DNA of 64,000 bases from Paenibacillus sp. YYML68 (lineage in GTDB: Bacteria; Bacillota; Bacilli; Paenibacillales; NBRC-103111). The stretch covers positions 1,776,501 through 1,840,500 of the forward strand of contig NZ_BQYI01000001.1 in the NCBI RefSeq assembly GCF_027923405.1, written 5' to 3'. How positions within the stretch are numbered: the first letter of the stretch is position 1; every line of letters starts with the position of its first letter. Positions 27,182-34,004 of this stretch are shown here, piece by piece. A model generated the notes under the pieces. It saw only the letters and a list, made by a program, of their open reading frames with translations. It was not told the origin of the DNA and did not search any database. The position numbers and the translations under genes are program-made.

Positions 27182-27223
27182 CAGGTAAGAGCCAACCAGG
27201 TGGCTGGCTCCCTCCCAATTGAA

Positions 27224-27400
27224 TCAATTACTGTCGAATAGCTGGATAACATCAGCAATCTTGCTATCCATTACATCTTTAACGGCTGGGAATACCTCTA
27301 TTTCAGAGAGACCTTCTGCAACCAGTAGTGCCTTCAGCTTTGCAGCAGTTTCATCTTGTTCATGCTTTGGTAGTTGCGCAATGTATACAGCTTTGCTCAT
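27224..27400 (-). CDS. Unknown 58-aa protein
   Basis: MSKAVYIAQLPKHEQDE... ; ATG at 27400 with GAAAGGA 8 nt upstream is preferred to a longer frame. Small soluble alpha/beta protein, not recognised. First of a run of small minus-strand genes (27.2-30.3 kb) typical of mobile-element accessory cargo. Confidence 0.6.
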   Translation of the reverse strand: MSKAVYIAQLPKHEQDETAAKLKALLVAEGLSEIEVFPAVKDVMDSKIADVIQLFDSN

Positions 27401-27508
27401 AGAATTGGATCCTTTCACTTGTGTCATAAATACAATTGCACCATAGGTATAATTCGAAACTTAAGAAGGGCCAATCACTTATGGAATGGCTCCTCCGCGA
27501 TTACTCAA

Positions 27509-27661
27509 TTAATTCCTACGATACACTTCCTCAGCTTCTTCCTCTGTAACGAGGTCAAGATAGCTGTACATAATAGATTCGAGGCGCTTTAGCTCCTCAT
27601 GGTTCATGCCCATCTTCTTTGCTGCGAGTAGTGCGTATCCAATTGCTGCTGCGTTAGTCAT
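27509..27661 (-). CDS. Unknown 50-aa protein
   Basis: MTNAAAIGYALLAAKKMGMN... ; GGAGG lies 10 nt before ATG at 27661. Amphipathic helices with an acidic C-terminal half (VTEEEAEEVYRRN). Not recognised. Confidence 0.6.
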   Translation of the reverse strand: MTNAAAIGYALLAAKKMGMNHEELKRLESIMYSYLDLVTEEEAEEVYRRN

Positions 27662-27780
27662 AGTAACATTCCTCCACTGAATTTGATTTGTATGCATAGA
27701 ACTGCGTATGATGAGAACGTGCGAACACAAAGGCGAGCGAAGCGAGCCCAACAACACAGCCGAAGGCTTTATATATAAGA

Positions 27781-27807
27781 GGGAGTCAGCGTATTAGGCC
27801 GACTCCC
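27781..27807 (-). terminator. Hairpin after radC
   Basis: GGGAGTC (27781-27787) pairs with GACTCCC (27801-27807), 10 nt past the radC stop on the minus strand; the T-run is poor. Confidence 0.45.
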
Positions 27808-27817
27808 AATAGATGAA

Positions 27818-28417
27818 CTACATCAACCCGTGCTCTTTAATCGAAAAGTAACTGTCAGTTGAGACAATAACATGATCGAGCAGTTCGATACCAAGCAATT
27901 CTCCAGCTTCAGCCAAACGCTTCGTTAGCTGTACATCTTCAGGGGAGCTGTCCGTAATTTGCGAGGGGTGATTATGAACTGCGATATAGCTTGCTGCTGA
28001 TCTTTGGATTAGAGAACGATATACTTCACGGCAATGCACAATGGCACTATTCAGCGTTCCGACACTGATCCTTTCTTTACAAATAACATGATTCTTGGTG
28101 TTCAGCGGTAGAATCCAGAATTCTTCATGCATTAGGTGACCTACGGTAAAGCGCATGATGTCGAATACATCCTTCGGTGAACGGATAATGTGTGGATTCT
28201 CACGTGGAGTGTTCAACGCTCTTGCCAACTTAAGCGTAGAAACGATTTGACGAGCCTTCGAGGGGCCAACACCTTTGATACGGGTAAGTTCCAACTCATT
28301 AGCATCAAGTAGTTCATATGGCGTTACAAAGCGAGTAAACAGCTCTTGAATGACGGTACTATCTTCTTTCACGCAGAGCGCATCAGCTAAGGCTGTTTTG
28401 ATAGAGTACATGTTCAC
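27818..28417 (-). CDS. radC: RadC-family JAB1/MPN protein
   Basis: 199 aa. N-terminal helix-hairpin-helix (LTRIKGVGPSKARQIVS, about 45-62) and a C-terminal RadC/JAMM domain with the zinc-binding set: Glu in MHEEFWILPL, HNHPS near 168, and SSPEDVQLTKRL (Asp). RadC is not a proven repair enzyme; copies are common cargo on integrative elements. GGAGGT stands 13 nt before GTG 28417; ATG 28411 is an alternative start. Confidence 0.92.
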   Translation of the reverse strand: MNMYSIKTALADALCVKEDSTVIQELFTRFVTPYELLDANELELTRIKGVGPSKARQIVSTLKLARALNTPRENPHIIRSPKDVFDIMRFTVGHLMHEEFWILPLNTKNHVICKERISVGTLNSAIVHCREVYRSLIQRSAASYIAVHNHPSQITDSSPEDVQLTKRLAEAGELLGIELLDHVIVSTDSYFSIKEHGLM

Positions 28418-28512
28418 TGTGGATTACCTCCAAGAAATAGAAATAGGAGAGGCGCGGCGACCTCCCCTTGAATGGGTATAGATATTGAGTTATGATTGAA
28501 TCGAAATGGGTT

Positions 28513-28701
28513 TTACTGAGGGCGCTGGCAGGCGTCCTTTTTCATGCTTTGATGTTCTTCAATCTGCATTTCCGTAGTGACGAGCATAGCCAGGCAACGG
28601 ATATACTGTCTTCCTTCATCGGACCTGAGTGATGCATTGTCATGCAGGCGCTTCCTGACGCTCTGTAAAGCCTTTTTGCGCTCCTTTAACTGCTTTGTCA
28701 C
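28513..28701 (-). CDS. Unknown 62-aa basic protein
   Basis: Starts at GTG 28701 with GGAAGGTG upstream. Basic N-terminus (KQLKERKKALQSVRKRL) and helical throughout. Not recognised. Confidence 0.5.
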   Translation of the reverse strand: MTKQLKERKKALQSVRKRLHDNASLRSDEGRQYIRCLAMLVTTEMQIEEHQSMKKDACQRPQ

Positions 28702-28716
28702 CGAAGTTCACCTTCC

Positions 28717-28935
28717 TTAACTGGCTCGATTTTGACGCTTCAAATGCTTCTCTAGCTGCTTTGGATAGTACTTAGTAAAGTAGCCGCGAACAAAACGATT
28801 AGCTAGTTCCTCATCGACCTTCCATACACGCTGGAAGTACACTCCCAAGACGCGAGCCGCCATTACCAACTGATTTTGCATTACCAACTGACGGAGAAGA
28901 GTAGTCATCTCGTCAGCAATTTGCCGTTTTTCCAC
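28717..28935 (-). CDS. Unknown 72-aa protein
   Basis: GTG at 28935 has AAGGAGG 9 nt upstream; the longer frame to 28989 has no ribosome site. Helical, basic C-terminus (KYYPKQLEKHLKRQNRAS). Not recognised. Confidence 0.55.
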   Translation of the reverse strand: MEKRQIADEMTTLLRQLVMQNQLVMAARVLGVYFQRVWKVDEELANRFVRGYFTKYYPKQLEKHLKRQNRAS

Positions 28936-29025
28936 GCTTGATCGCCTCCTTAAGTTCGTTGATCGTTTCTTGCCATTCCAACATTCCATGTACGATTTCC
29001 AGCAGACACACGCTGAATGGGTAGT

Positions 29026-29127
29026 TCAAGCAGAGAAGATCGGAATGATCAGTTTCCGTTCAAACTCTTTGCTTAACAGAATCAATGCAGCCGATGCCTC
29101 ACTCAGTCTCTTACTAAACTCGTCCAT
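29026..29127 (-). CDS. Possible 33-aa small protein
   Basis: Begins MDEFSKRLSEASAAL; GGGAGG 8 nt before ATG at 29127. Amphipathic. Lies head-to-tail with neighbouring small genes, but too short for confident support. Confidence 0.4.
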   Translation of the reverse strand: MDEFSKRLSEASAALILLSKEFERKLIIPIFSA

Positions 29128-29185
29128 ATGCATTACCTCCCCTCTGGCCTGATCTCACTAAGCCTACATTTGGTTCTCTGTCAAA

Positions 29186-29237
29186 CGAAAAAGGGCTCCC
29201 ACCAATACCCGTTCCCAGGTATCAAGCAGAAGCCCTT
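29186..29237 (-). terminator. Terminator after 29236-29640 gene
   Basis: Minus strand: AAGGGCT (29231-29237) pairs with AGCCCTT (29191-29197), with an inner ATACC/GGTAT stem, followed by TTTCG. Overlaps the stop codon of the upstream gene. Confidence 0.65.
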
Positions 29238-29640
29238 AGTGAAGCAGTTTCTTTATTTGTTTCCGAAGCTTTTGATTAGCAACTTTACCAAAAGGATTTC
29301 CGTACTGATTCCAACACCAGCTTTCATGTTCTTTCCATATCATCTCCCGTATCTGACCCAGGTCATTGAATCCTTGTCTGTGTAGATGATGGAATAACCA
29401 ATTCACCTGATTTCCCTGTGCGGAGAGGGGACCGCTGTCATAATAGATTTCCTCTTGTCCGATGAATAGGATCGCAACGATGCCGTATGCACCGATCATT
29501 ACGTTCTGCTCGATGATTGTGCCTCTGTAGTCATTGTAGGTAGCAGGATGGAGAATATCGACACGGTATAGCTGATACTGCGTATTGCCAGCGGTCTTTG
29601 TAACCAGTAGCTGTTTGCTCAATTGCATCGTTCCCTTCAT
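29236..29640 (-). CDS. Unknown 134-aa protein coupled to sda
   Basis: Soluble protein, mostly beta in its first half (YQLYRVDILHPATYNDYRG), with a Trp-rich segment (MIWKEHESWCWNQYG) and a basic tail. Start ATG 29640 overlaps the stop of the Sda-like gene (ATGA), suggesting coupling; ATG 29628 with GAAGGG upstream is an alternative. Not recognised. Confidence 0.55.
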   Translation of the reverse strand: MKGTMQLSKQLLVTKTAGNTQYQLYRVDILHPATYNDYRGTIIEQNVMIGAYGIVAILFIGQEEIYYDSGPLSAQGNQVNWLFHHLHRQGFNDLGQIREMIWKEHESWCWNQYGNPFGKVANQKLRKQIKKLLH

Positions 29641-29777
29641 TGATTTATGTTGGTGCCGTGGCGCTGCAACTCGCTTTCGATCAATGTGATGAATGCCGCA
29701 TCCAACTTTAGTTCTCTTGCTGCTTTAAGCACGTTCAACAACTGCTGATCGGTCAATTCATTCAGGCTACTTGCCAT
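29637..29777 (-). CDS. sda: Sda-like sporulation checkpoint inhibitor
   Basis: 46-aa protein (MASSLNELTDQQLL...), below usual ORF length cut-offs, with GGAGGAGGTG before ATG 29777. The segment LTDQQLLNVLKAARELKLD followed by AFITLIESELQR aligns along its full length with Bacillus Sda (LSDELLIESYFKA..., DFIELIENEIKRR), the helical hairpin that binds KinA and blocks sporulation when replication is disturbed. Length (46 aa) is that of Sda. Its place on an integrated element suggests that the element can delay host sporulation; that is inference. Confidence 0.8.
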   Translation of the reverse strand: MASSLNELTDQQLLNVLKAARELKLDAAFITLIESELQRHGTNINQ

Positions 29778-29845
29778 TCTTTTCACCTCCTCCAATATGG
29801 GCGTCCTCTCACAGCCCTGGTTATCTCTGTCATACCGATGAACGC

Positions 29846-29890
29846 AAAAAGGCCCTATAGCCTTATCCCATTAGGGATTAGCCACAGAGC
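29846..29890 (-). terminator. Terminator after Xre gene
   Basis: Minus strand: long interrupted stem centred on ATCCC-TAAT-GGGAT and ending GGGCCTTTTT, just past the stop at 29911. Confidence 0.75.
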
Positions 29891-29910
29891 CCTGTGATAG
29901 CGCTGTACGA

Positions 29911-30261
29911 TTAGCTGTACAACGCTTTTAATAATTGCAGTGCCTTCCGCTGTTCTTCGATGCTTCTGCTTTCCAATAACTTAACAATCTGAACTAGTAC
30001 CGTATTATCGATCCTACTCTTGGTTTCATCAATATTATGGAACAGATCGCCGTACGAAACATCTAGTGCATTCAGAATGTTATCCAAGCTTTCAATCGTC
30101 CAATTAGACCTGCCCGATTCAAGCTTAGTTATGTATGAAGGATGGACATCGGCCTCGTGTGCAACGTCCTCTTGGGTTCTGCCCTGATGATTCCTGAATC
30201 CTTGTAGCCGCTGCCCCACAGCGGTCTTGATCTTCTGAACATCCCGAGATTTCCTAGCCAT
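29911..30261 (-). CDS. Xre-family transcriptional regulator
   Basis: 116 aa from ATG 30261 (AGAGGTGAG upstream). HTH_3 domain about 15-70: VGQRLQGFRNHQGRTQEDVAHEADVHPSYITKLESGRSNWTIESL split by turn residues as in SinR/phage repressors. A short helical C-terminus may dimerise. A 7-bp inverted repeat (30269-30275/30284-30290) overlaps its ribosome site and could be an operator or a translational hairpin. Confidence 0.87.
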   Translation of the reverse strand: MARKSRDVQKIKTAVGQRLQGFRNHQGRTQEDVAHEADVHPSYITKLESGRSNWTIESLDNILNALDVSYGDLFHNIDETKSRIDNTVLVQIVKLLESRSIEEQRKALQLLKALYS

Positions 30262-30268
30262 TCTCTCA

Positions 30269-30290
30269 CCTCTACCAAAAACAGTAGAGG
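30269..30290. promoter_or_regulatory. Inverted repeat over Xre ribosome site
   Basis: CCTCTAC (30269-30275) and GTAGAGG (30284-30290), 8-nt centre, includes the GAGGTG ribosome site of the minus-strand Xre gene. Autoregulation is a reasonable guess. Confidence 0.4.
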
Positions 30291-30534
30291 AATGATGAAT
30301 CGTCGTCGAAACATTATAATGCACTATATCAACTTAACTAACCAATATAATGCATGTTATAATCTGATTGGGAAAAGTAGGTATTCTGTTCTAGTGAAGA
30401 AAGACTACCAGTCTGTAGGGAGGGGGTGGCCGATTCCAAAAGTTCGACAACATTCCACAATACATAATTACCTTGCCAATTTTTTGTAACTTCACGATCT
30501 GCTTAAGGAAATTTCTTCGGAAAGGAGAGCGTAC

Positions 30535-30909
30535 ATGAGAAAGATCGGATTGACCGCGACGATGATACTCGCACTTCTAATGCTCGTTGGATGCGGCGCT
30601 GATGCAACAGACAATAGTGATGGCGGGGCTAAAGCCAAGGTAACGCAATTGGTTAAGGAAAGCATCGGTGATCAGTACGGTCCAGAAGTCGCTAAGACGG
30701 TTAAAGTGCATTTTACTTCTGTTAAAGAAGGAGCGACAGACGGCAGAATGTTTCTCGATGGAAGTACGGAATTCACCTGGAAACATGAAGGCATGAAGAA
30801 GACGTGGGACTACACCAAGAGCTTTCAATATGAGCTGCAACATAACGGAACAGAATGGACAATACGCAATAAGATGTTTTTCGATGAAGAACGAACAGAA
30901 CGCAAATAG
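30535..30909 (+). CDS. Small putative lipoprotein
   Basis: 124 aa. Signal peptide with lipobox MLVGCG (Cys about 20), then a short Asp/Gly linker and a soluble beta-rich domain. GAAAGGAG precedes the start. Not recognised beyond being exported and lipid-anchored; could be a surface accessory or immunity protein of the element. Base composition like its element neighbours. Confidence 0.75.
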   Translation: MRKIGLTATMILALLMLVGCGADATDNSDGGAKAKVTQLVKESIGDQYGPEVAKTVKVHFTSVKEGATDGRMFLDGSTEFTWKHEGMKKTWDYTKSFQYELQHNGTEWTIRNKMFFDEERTERK

Positions 30910-30947
30910 ATTAAGGCTAATTATCAGCTGGAGGGTGGTTGGGTTGA

Positions 30948-31334
30948 ATGATAACAGTACAGGACAAGGAAAAATGGGATAGTTTTGACGAAGACTCTTT
31001 CGCCTCATTTCTCGACTACGTTACTCACTTTGTCTTTAATGATATTGACGACATCGTACTTCAGGGATTTGACAGGTCAGCCTTATCAGAGATGGAGCCT
31101 ATATTAGACAGAGAGTATTTGGCAGCACATTTAGCTAGATGTGTACACCTTCAATCCGAATATGTCGTTAGTTCGAACAAGTTAAATTCAAGGCTATTCA
31201 TCAAGCTCCTTCCAGAAGGAAAAGGGCTTGAGATTCGCGATTTCGATTTATATGGAGGATCAGGGTTATACGATCGACTTGCAGTAAGTCTGCAGACCAT
31301 GATTTGGGGAGTATTCAAGCTGGAAATCCAATAG
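30948..31334 (+). CDS. Unknown 128-aa protein
   Basis: Acidic soluble protein beginning MITVQDKEKWDSFDE. GGAGGGTGG lies about 12 nt upstream. Not recognised. Ends 41 nt before the next gene's start. Confidence 0.55.
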   Translation: MITVQDKEKWDSFDEDSFASFLDYVTHFVFNDIDDIVLQGFDRSALSEMEPILDREYLAAHLARCVHLQSEYVVSSNKLNSRLFIKLLPEGKGLEIRDFDLYGGSGLYDRLAVSLQTMIWGVFKLEIQ

Positions 31335-31375
31335 AGTTAATTGATAGATTCGTATTTTCCTTGGGAGGGGAACCT

Positions 31376-31804
31376 ATGCAACAAATGAGCCAAGACCAAA
31401 TTGTAAAAGCAATTGAGAACTTCATCATCGAAAATAAAGGGATACCAGGCATGTATCAAGTCAGTTTCGGACATGTTCCACCGCGTCAACGTCTTGAGTT
31501 ATTTCAGAACATTCCATTGGAGGTCTTTGATTCTGATCTTGTTACTTTATTCATGAGTACGTGCGGTGAAGCTGGAGAAGTACAGACTGCTATCAAGTTT
31601 GCAAACTATTTCTTAGATAATGGGGTAATCAGCAAGTTTCAGTATGGTGGGATTCAAGCTATCGTGGAATCTCCATACAGAAGAGCGGAAGGACAGTACA
31701 AGACGTTTGATAAGGCAATAAGTAGATTACAGTTTGAAAATGATCCCTTCTCGAAGCTATTACTTCATTACTGCCAGCATTACAAGGCAAAGGGAGAAAA
31801 GTGA
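31376..31804 (+). CDS. Unknown 142-aa protein
   Basis: ATG 31376 has GGGAGGGG 6 nt upstream; a longer frame overlapping the previous gene lacks a ribosome site. Helical (MQQMSQDQIVKAIENFI...). Not recognised. Terminator follows. Confidence 0.6.
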   Translation: MQQMSQDQIVKAIENFIIENKGIPGMYQVSFGHVPPRQRLELFQNIPLEVFDSDLVTLFMSTCGEAGEVQTAIKFANYFLDNGVISKFQYGGIQAIVESPYRRAEGQYKTFDKAISRLQFENDPFSKLLLHYCQHYKAKGEK

Positions 31805-31807
31805 AAG

Positions 31808-31830
31808 AAGCGCCCATGTGGCGCTTTTCT
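31808..31830 (+). terminator. Terminator before defence operon
   Basis: AAGCGCC (31808-31814) pairs with GGCGCTT (31820-31826), loop CATGT, followed by TTCTTG. Confidence 0.75.
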
Positions 31831-31899
31831 TGTTACTGGAAGAAGGGTAATAACCTCCCTGCGTCGAATTAGTCGAATTATAGGACGAAAGTATGAAGT

Positions 31900-32205
31900 T
31901 TGGCGGTGAAACATGTGATTGTTAAGTATTTTGGTCTTATCATCGATCATCCAGGCAAAAACATCATTTACGGTGAATCAGGGATCATATATAAGCTAGA
32001 GAATATTGGTGGTTATCAAGCTACTATATACAAAACATCACATGGATTTGAGTCAGAGCTTGAACAGGCTCGCAAAACATACCCGATGTATTCGTTAATA
32101 ACTGCGGGGCTTATGTTTTCAGTGCTGTTACCGAAATATATGGAAAGAGTAGCGGAGTTGCGATCAAAGGGGATGCCTATTGAAATAGACCAATCTTTGT
32201 TGTGA
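31900..32205 (+). CDS. Unknown 101-aa protein, weak start
   Basis: Open frame from TTG 31900 (or GTG 31906) without a clear ribosome site; protein includes IKYFGLIIDHPGKN-like beta strands and a short hydrophobic stretch (YSLITAGLMFSVLLPKY). Not recognised. Stands 80 nt before the defence operon. Confidence 0.4.
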   Translation: MAVKHVIVKYFGLIIDHPGKNIIYGESGIIYKLENIGGYQATIYKTSHGFESELEQARKTYPMYSLITAGLMFSVLLPKYMERVAELRSKGMPIEIDQSLL

Positions 32206-32285
32206 TCTTCAAGCAAGAATGTTTGTTCGGTGACAATATGCTGACAGAATAGATAGCTATGATGGTATGATAAGAGGTGTTGCTC

Positions 32286-33527
32286 ATGATCATTAAAAAT
32301 CAAGCTGGACAAACCATCCATTCCCTTGATGAATGGCTCAAATATGCTCCACCAGCAAAAGGAGAGAAGCACTGGAAAGATGGCCGTAGCGCAAAAGAGT
32401 TTGCTAAAGCATGGATGTCCAGCAATGGAGCCAGAATGCCATCTTATATTTCTGATTTCTTATTATCCCAAGCTTGCACGGTCGGTTTCCAACCAGAATG
32501 GGCTACCCCTGAGCATGAAACAAAGCTTGATAATCTAAAAGGTAACTGTCGCAATCACGATATGATAGTCGTAGGAAATGCGAACGGGAAGAAAACACTG
32601 TGTGCAGTAGAAGCAAAAGTCGATGAATCATTCGGTGAGATTGTATCTGACTATGTAATCAAGAGTAGAAAGAAGAATCCACGTTCTCAGGTGCCTGAGA
32701 GGATCAACAATCTTTCAACTGCTCTATTCGGTTTGAAGGATATAGGAGCTCTTCGATATCAACTCATACATGCAATTGCTGGAACACTGATTGAAGCGAA
32801 GAGCCAAGGTGCCGATCAAGCTGTGTTTATTGTTCATGAATTTGTTCCATTTGGAAAAGCGTCTAAGAAAGCAAAGCAAAATGAAGAGGCTTTGCAGGAA
32901 TTCGTAGAATCGCTGGCGGGTACTCCCTTATCTTCAGGTCAATTGAAAGGGCCGATATTTGTACCAGGAAATGATTTTATACCGAATGATATACCGCTAT
33001 ATATAGGTAAGGTCGAAACTGTACTCGGTATGAACCAATGGCAAGTAAGCGTAGCTGCTGAAGCCATAACCGCAGCATTGTTTGCAAGAGCGGGTTATGA
33101 CGTTTCAGTGCAATATGGGGCAAACCAGCCCGAATATGACCTAATGGTAGCTAAAGGTAACAAGATGCTCAAGATATCTGTTAAAGGCAGTCAAGATGGA
33201 GGTTGGGGGCTTACTCAGTCGCATATGTCCGATGCGAACTATCATGCTGCTGCGGATGCCTGGTACAGAAAACACAAGCCGCATACGGTCATTTGCCTTG
33301 TACAGTTTAATGATGTGACGATAAACGAAATGCCGAGGGTATATCTTGCTACGCCTTTGGACATTGCAAATCACCTAAAGAAGAGTGCGAATGGGAGGGG
33401 AGAAACCATCCTGTATGAGTTCAAGCAATGGACGGACAGAGCTTTTGGCGCGGGAACCACCGACCAGATTCCTGCAGATTGGTTATTTTCAGAGTCCAGA
33501 ATAACAGATGTGTTAGAGCATGCTTAA
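32286..33527 (+). CDS. Protein with two PD-(D/E)XK-nuclease-like domains (DUF6946-type N-terminus)
   Basis: 413 aa from ATG 32286 (AGAGG 8 nt upstream). The N-terminal half (about 8-230) resembles what I recall as DUF6946 and holds a nuclease-like core: HDMIVVG then LCAVEAKVDESFG (Asp...Glu-x-Lys). The C-terminal half (about 245-360) holds a second: EYDLMVAKGNKMLKISVKGS (Asp...Ser-x-Lys), as in restriction-endonuclease-like folds. First gene of a seven-gene operon whose later members are helicase, DUF4391, Mod and Res. A second nuclease effector is plausible; catalytic competence is inference. Confidence 0.65.
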   Translation: MIIKNQAGQTIHSLDEWLKYAPPAKGEKHWKDGRSAKEFAKAWMSSNGARMPSYISDFLLSQACTVGFQPEWATPEHETKLDNLKGNCRNHDMIVVGNANGKKTLCAVEAKVDESFGEIVSDYVIKSRKKNPRSQVPERINNLSTALFGLKDIGALRYQLIHAIAGTLIEAKSQGADQAVFIVHEFVPFGKASKKAKQNEEALQEFVESLAGTPLSSGQLKGPIFVPGNDFIPNDIPLYIGKVETVLGMNQWQVSVAAEAITAALFARAGYDVSVQYGANQPEYDLMVAKGNKMLKISVKGSQDGGWGLTQSHMSDANYHAAADAWYRKHKPHTVICLVQFNDVTINEMPRVYLATPLDIANHLKKSANGRGETILYEFKQWTDRAFGAGTTDQIPADWLFSESRITDVLEHA

Positions 33528-33546
33528 CGGAGGAGCGGTTAGTTAA

Positions 33547-33975
33547 ATGGCAAGTAATACAGCGGCAAGTAATGTAAACAGGGATGTCCTTGTCGGACAA
33601 TTAGGATTAAGACAGTATAAAAATACGACCATCTATACAAAAAGCCGAGTCTTTGTAATATCCCCCTCCTCGCAGAACTCCTATAGCTGGTTCGATCTGA
33701 GAAAGGTGAACCTTGATCGGTACGATAGGACGAAGGAGACAGGGCATTTACTGGTGCGGTATCAAAATATACTGCTTTGGGCCGAACTCAACCAATTTAT
33801 CGACAATTCCATTTCAGAAGAAAGCAAGGTATATACGCCTAGTATCGGTGTACACTGGAAGTTCAATATTGTTGAGCATGACGGTAATTATACCGCATTG
33901 AATCGAACGGGAAAGCAGAAGTATAAGCTCATTAACATAGGTGTAGAAAAACTTAAGTCAATCATTGAATCTTAA
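33547..33975 (+). CDS. Unknown 142-aa defence-operon protein
   Basis: Starts 19 nt after the preceding gene, with GGAGGAGCGG upstream. Beta-rich, with aromatic-rich strands (NSYSWFDLRKVNL, HLLVRYQNILLWAELNQFI, VHWKFNIV). No recognised domain. Position between the nuclease-like protein and the SNF2 helicase suggests a partner or specificity subunit. Confidence 0.6.
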   Translation: MASNTAASNVNRDVLVGQLGLRQYKNTTIYTKSRVFVISPSSQNSYSWFDLRKVNLDRYDRTKETGHLLVRYQNILLWAELNQFIDNSISEESKVYTPSIGVHWKFNIVEHDGNYTALNRTGKQKYKLINIGVEKLKSIIES

Positions 33976-34004
33976 CCAGTAGAGGTTTGCGAGGTGGAAC
34001 CAAA

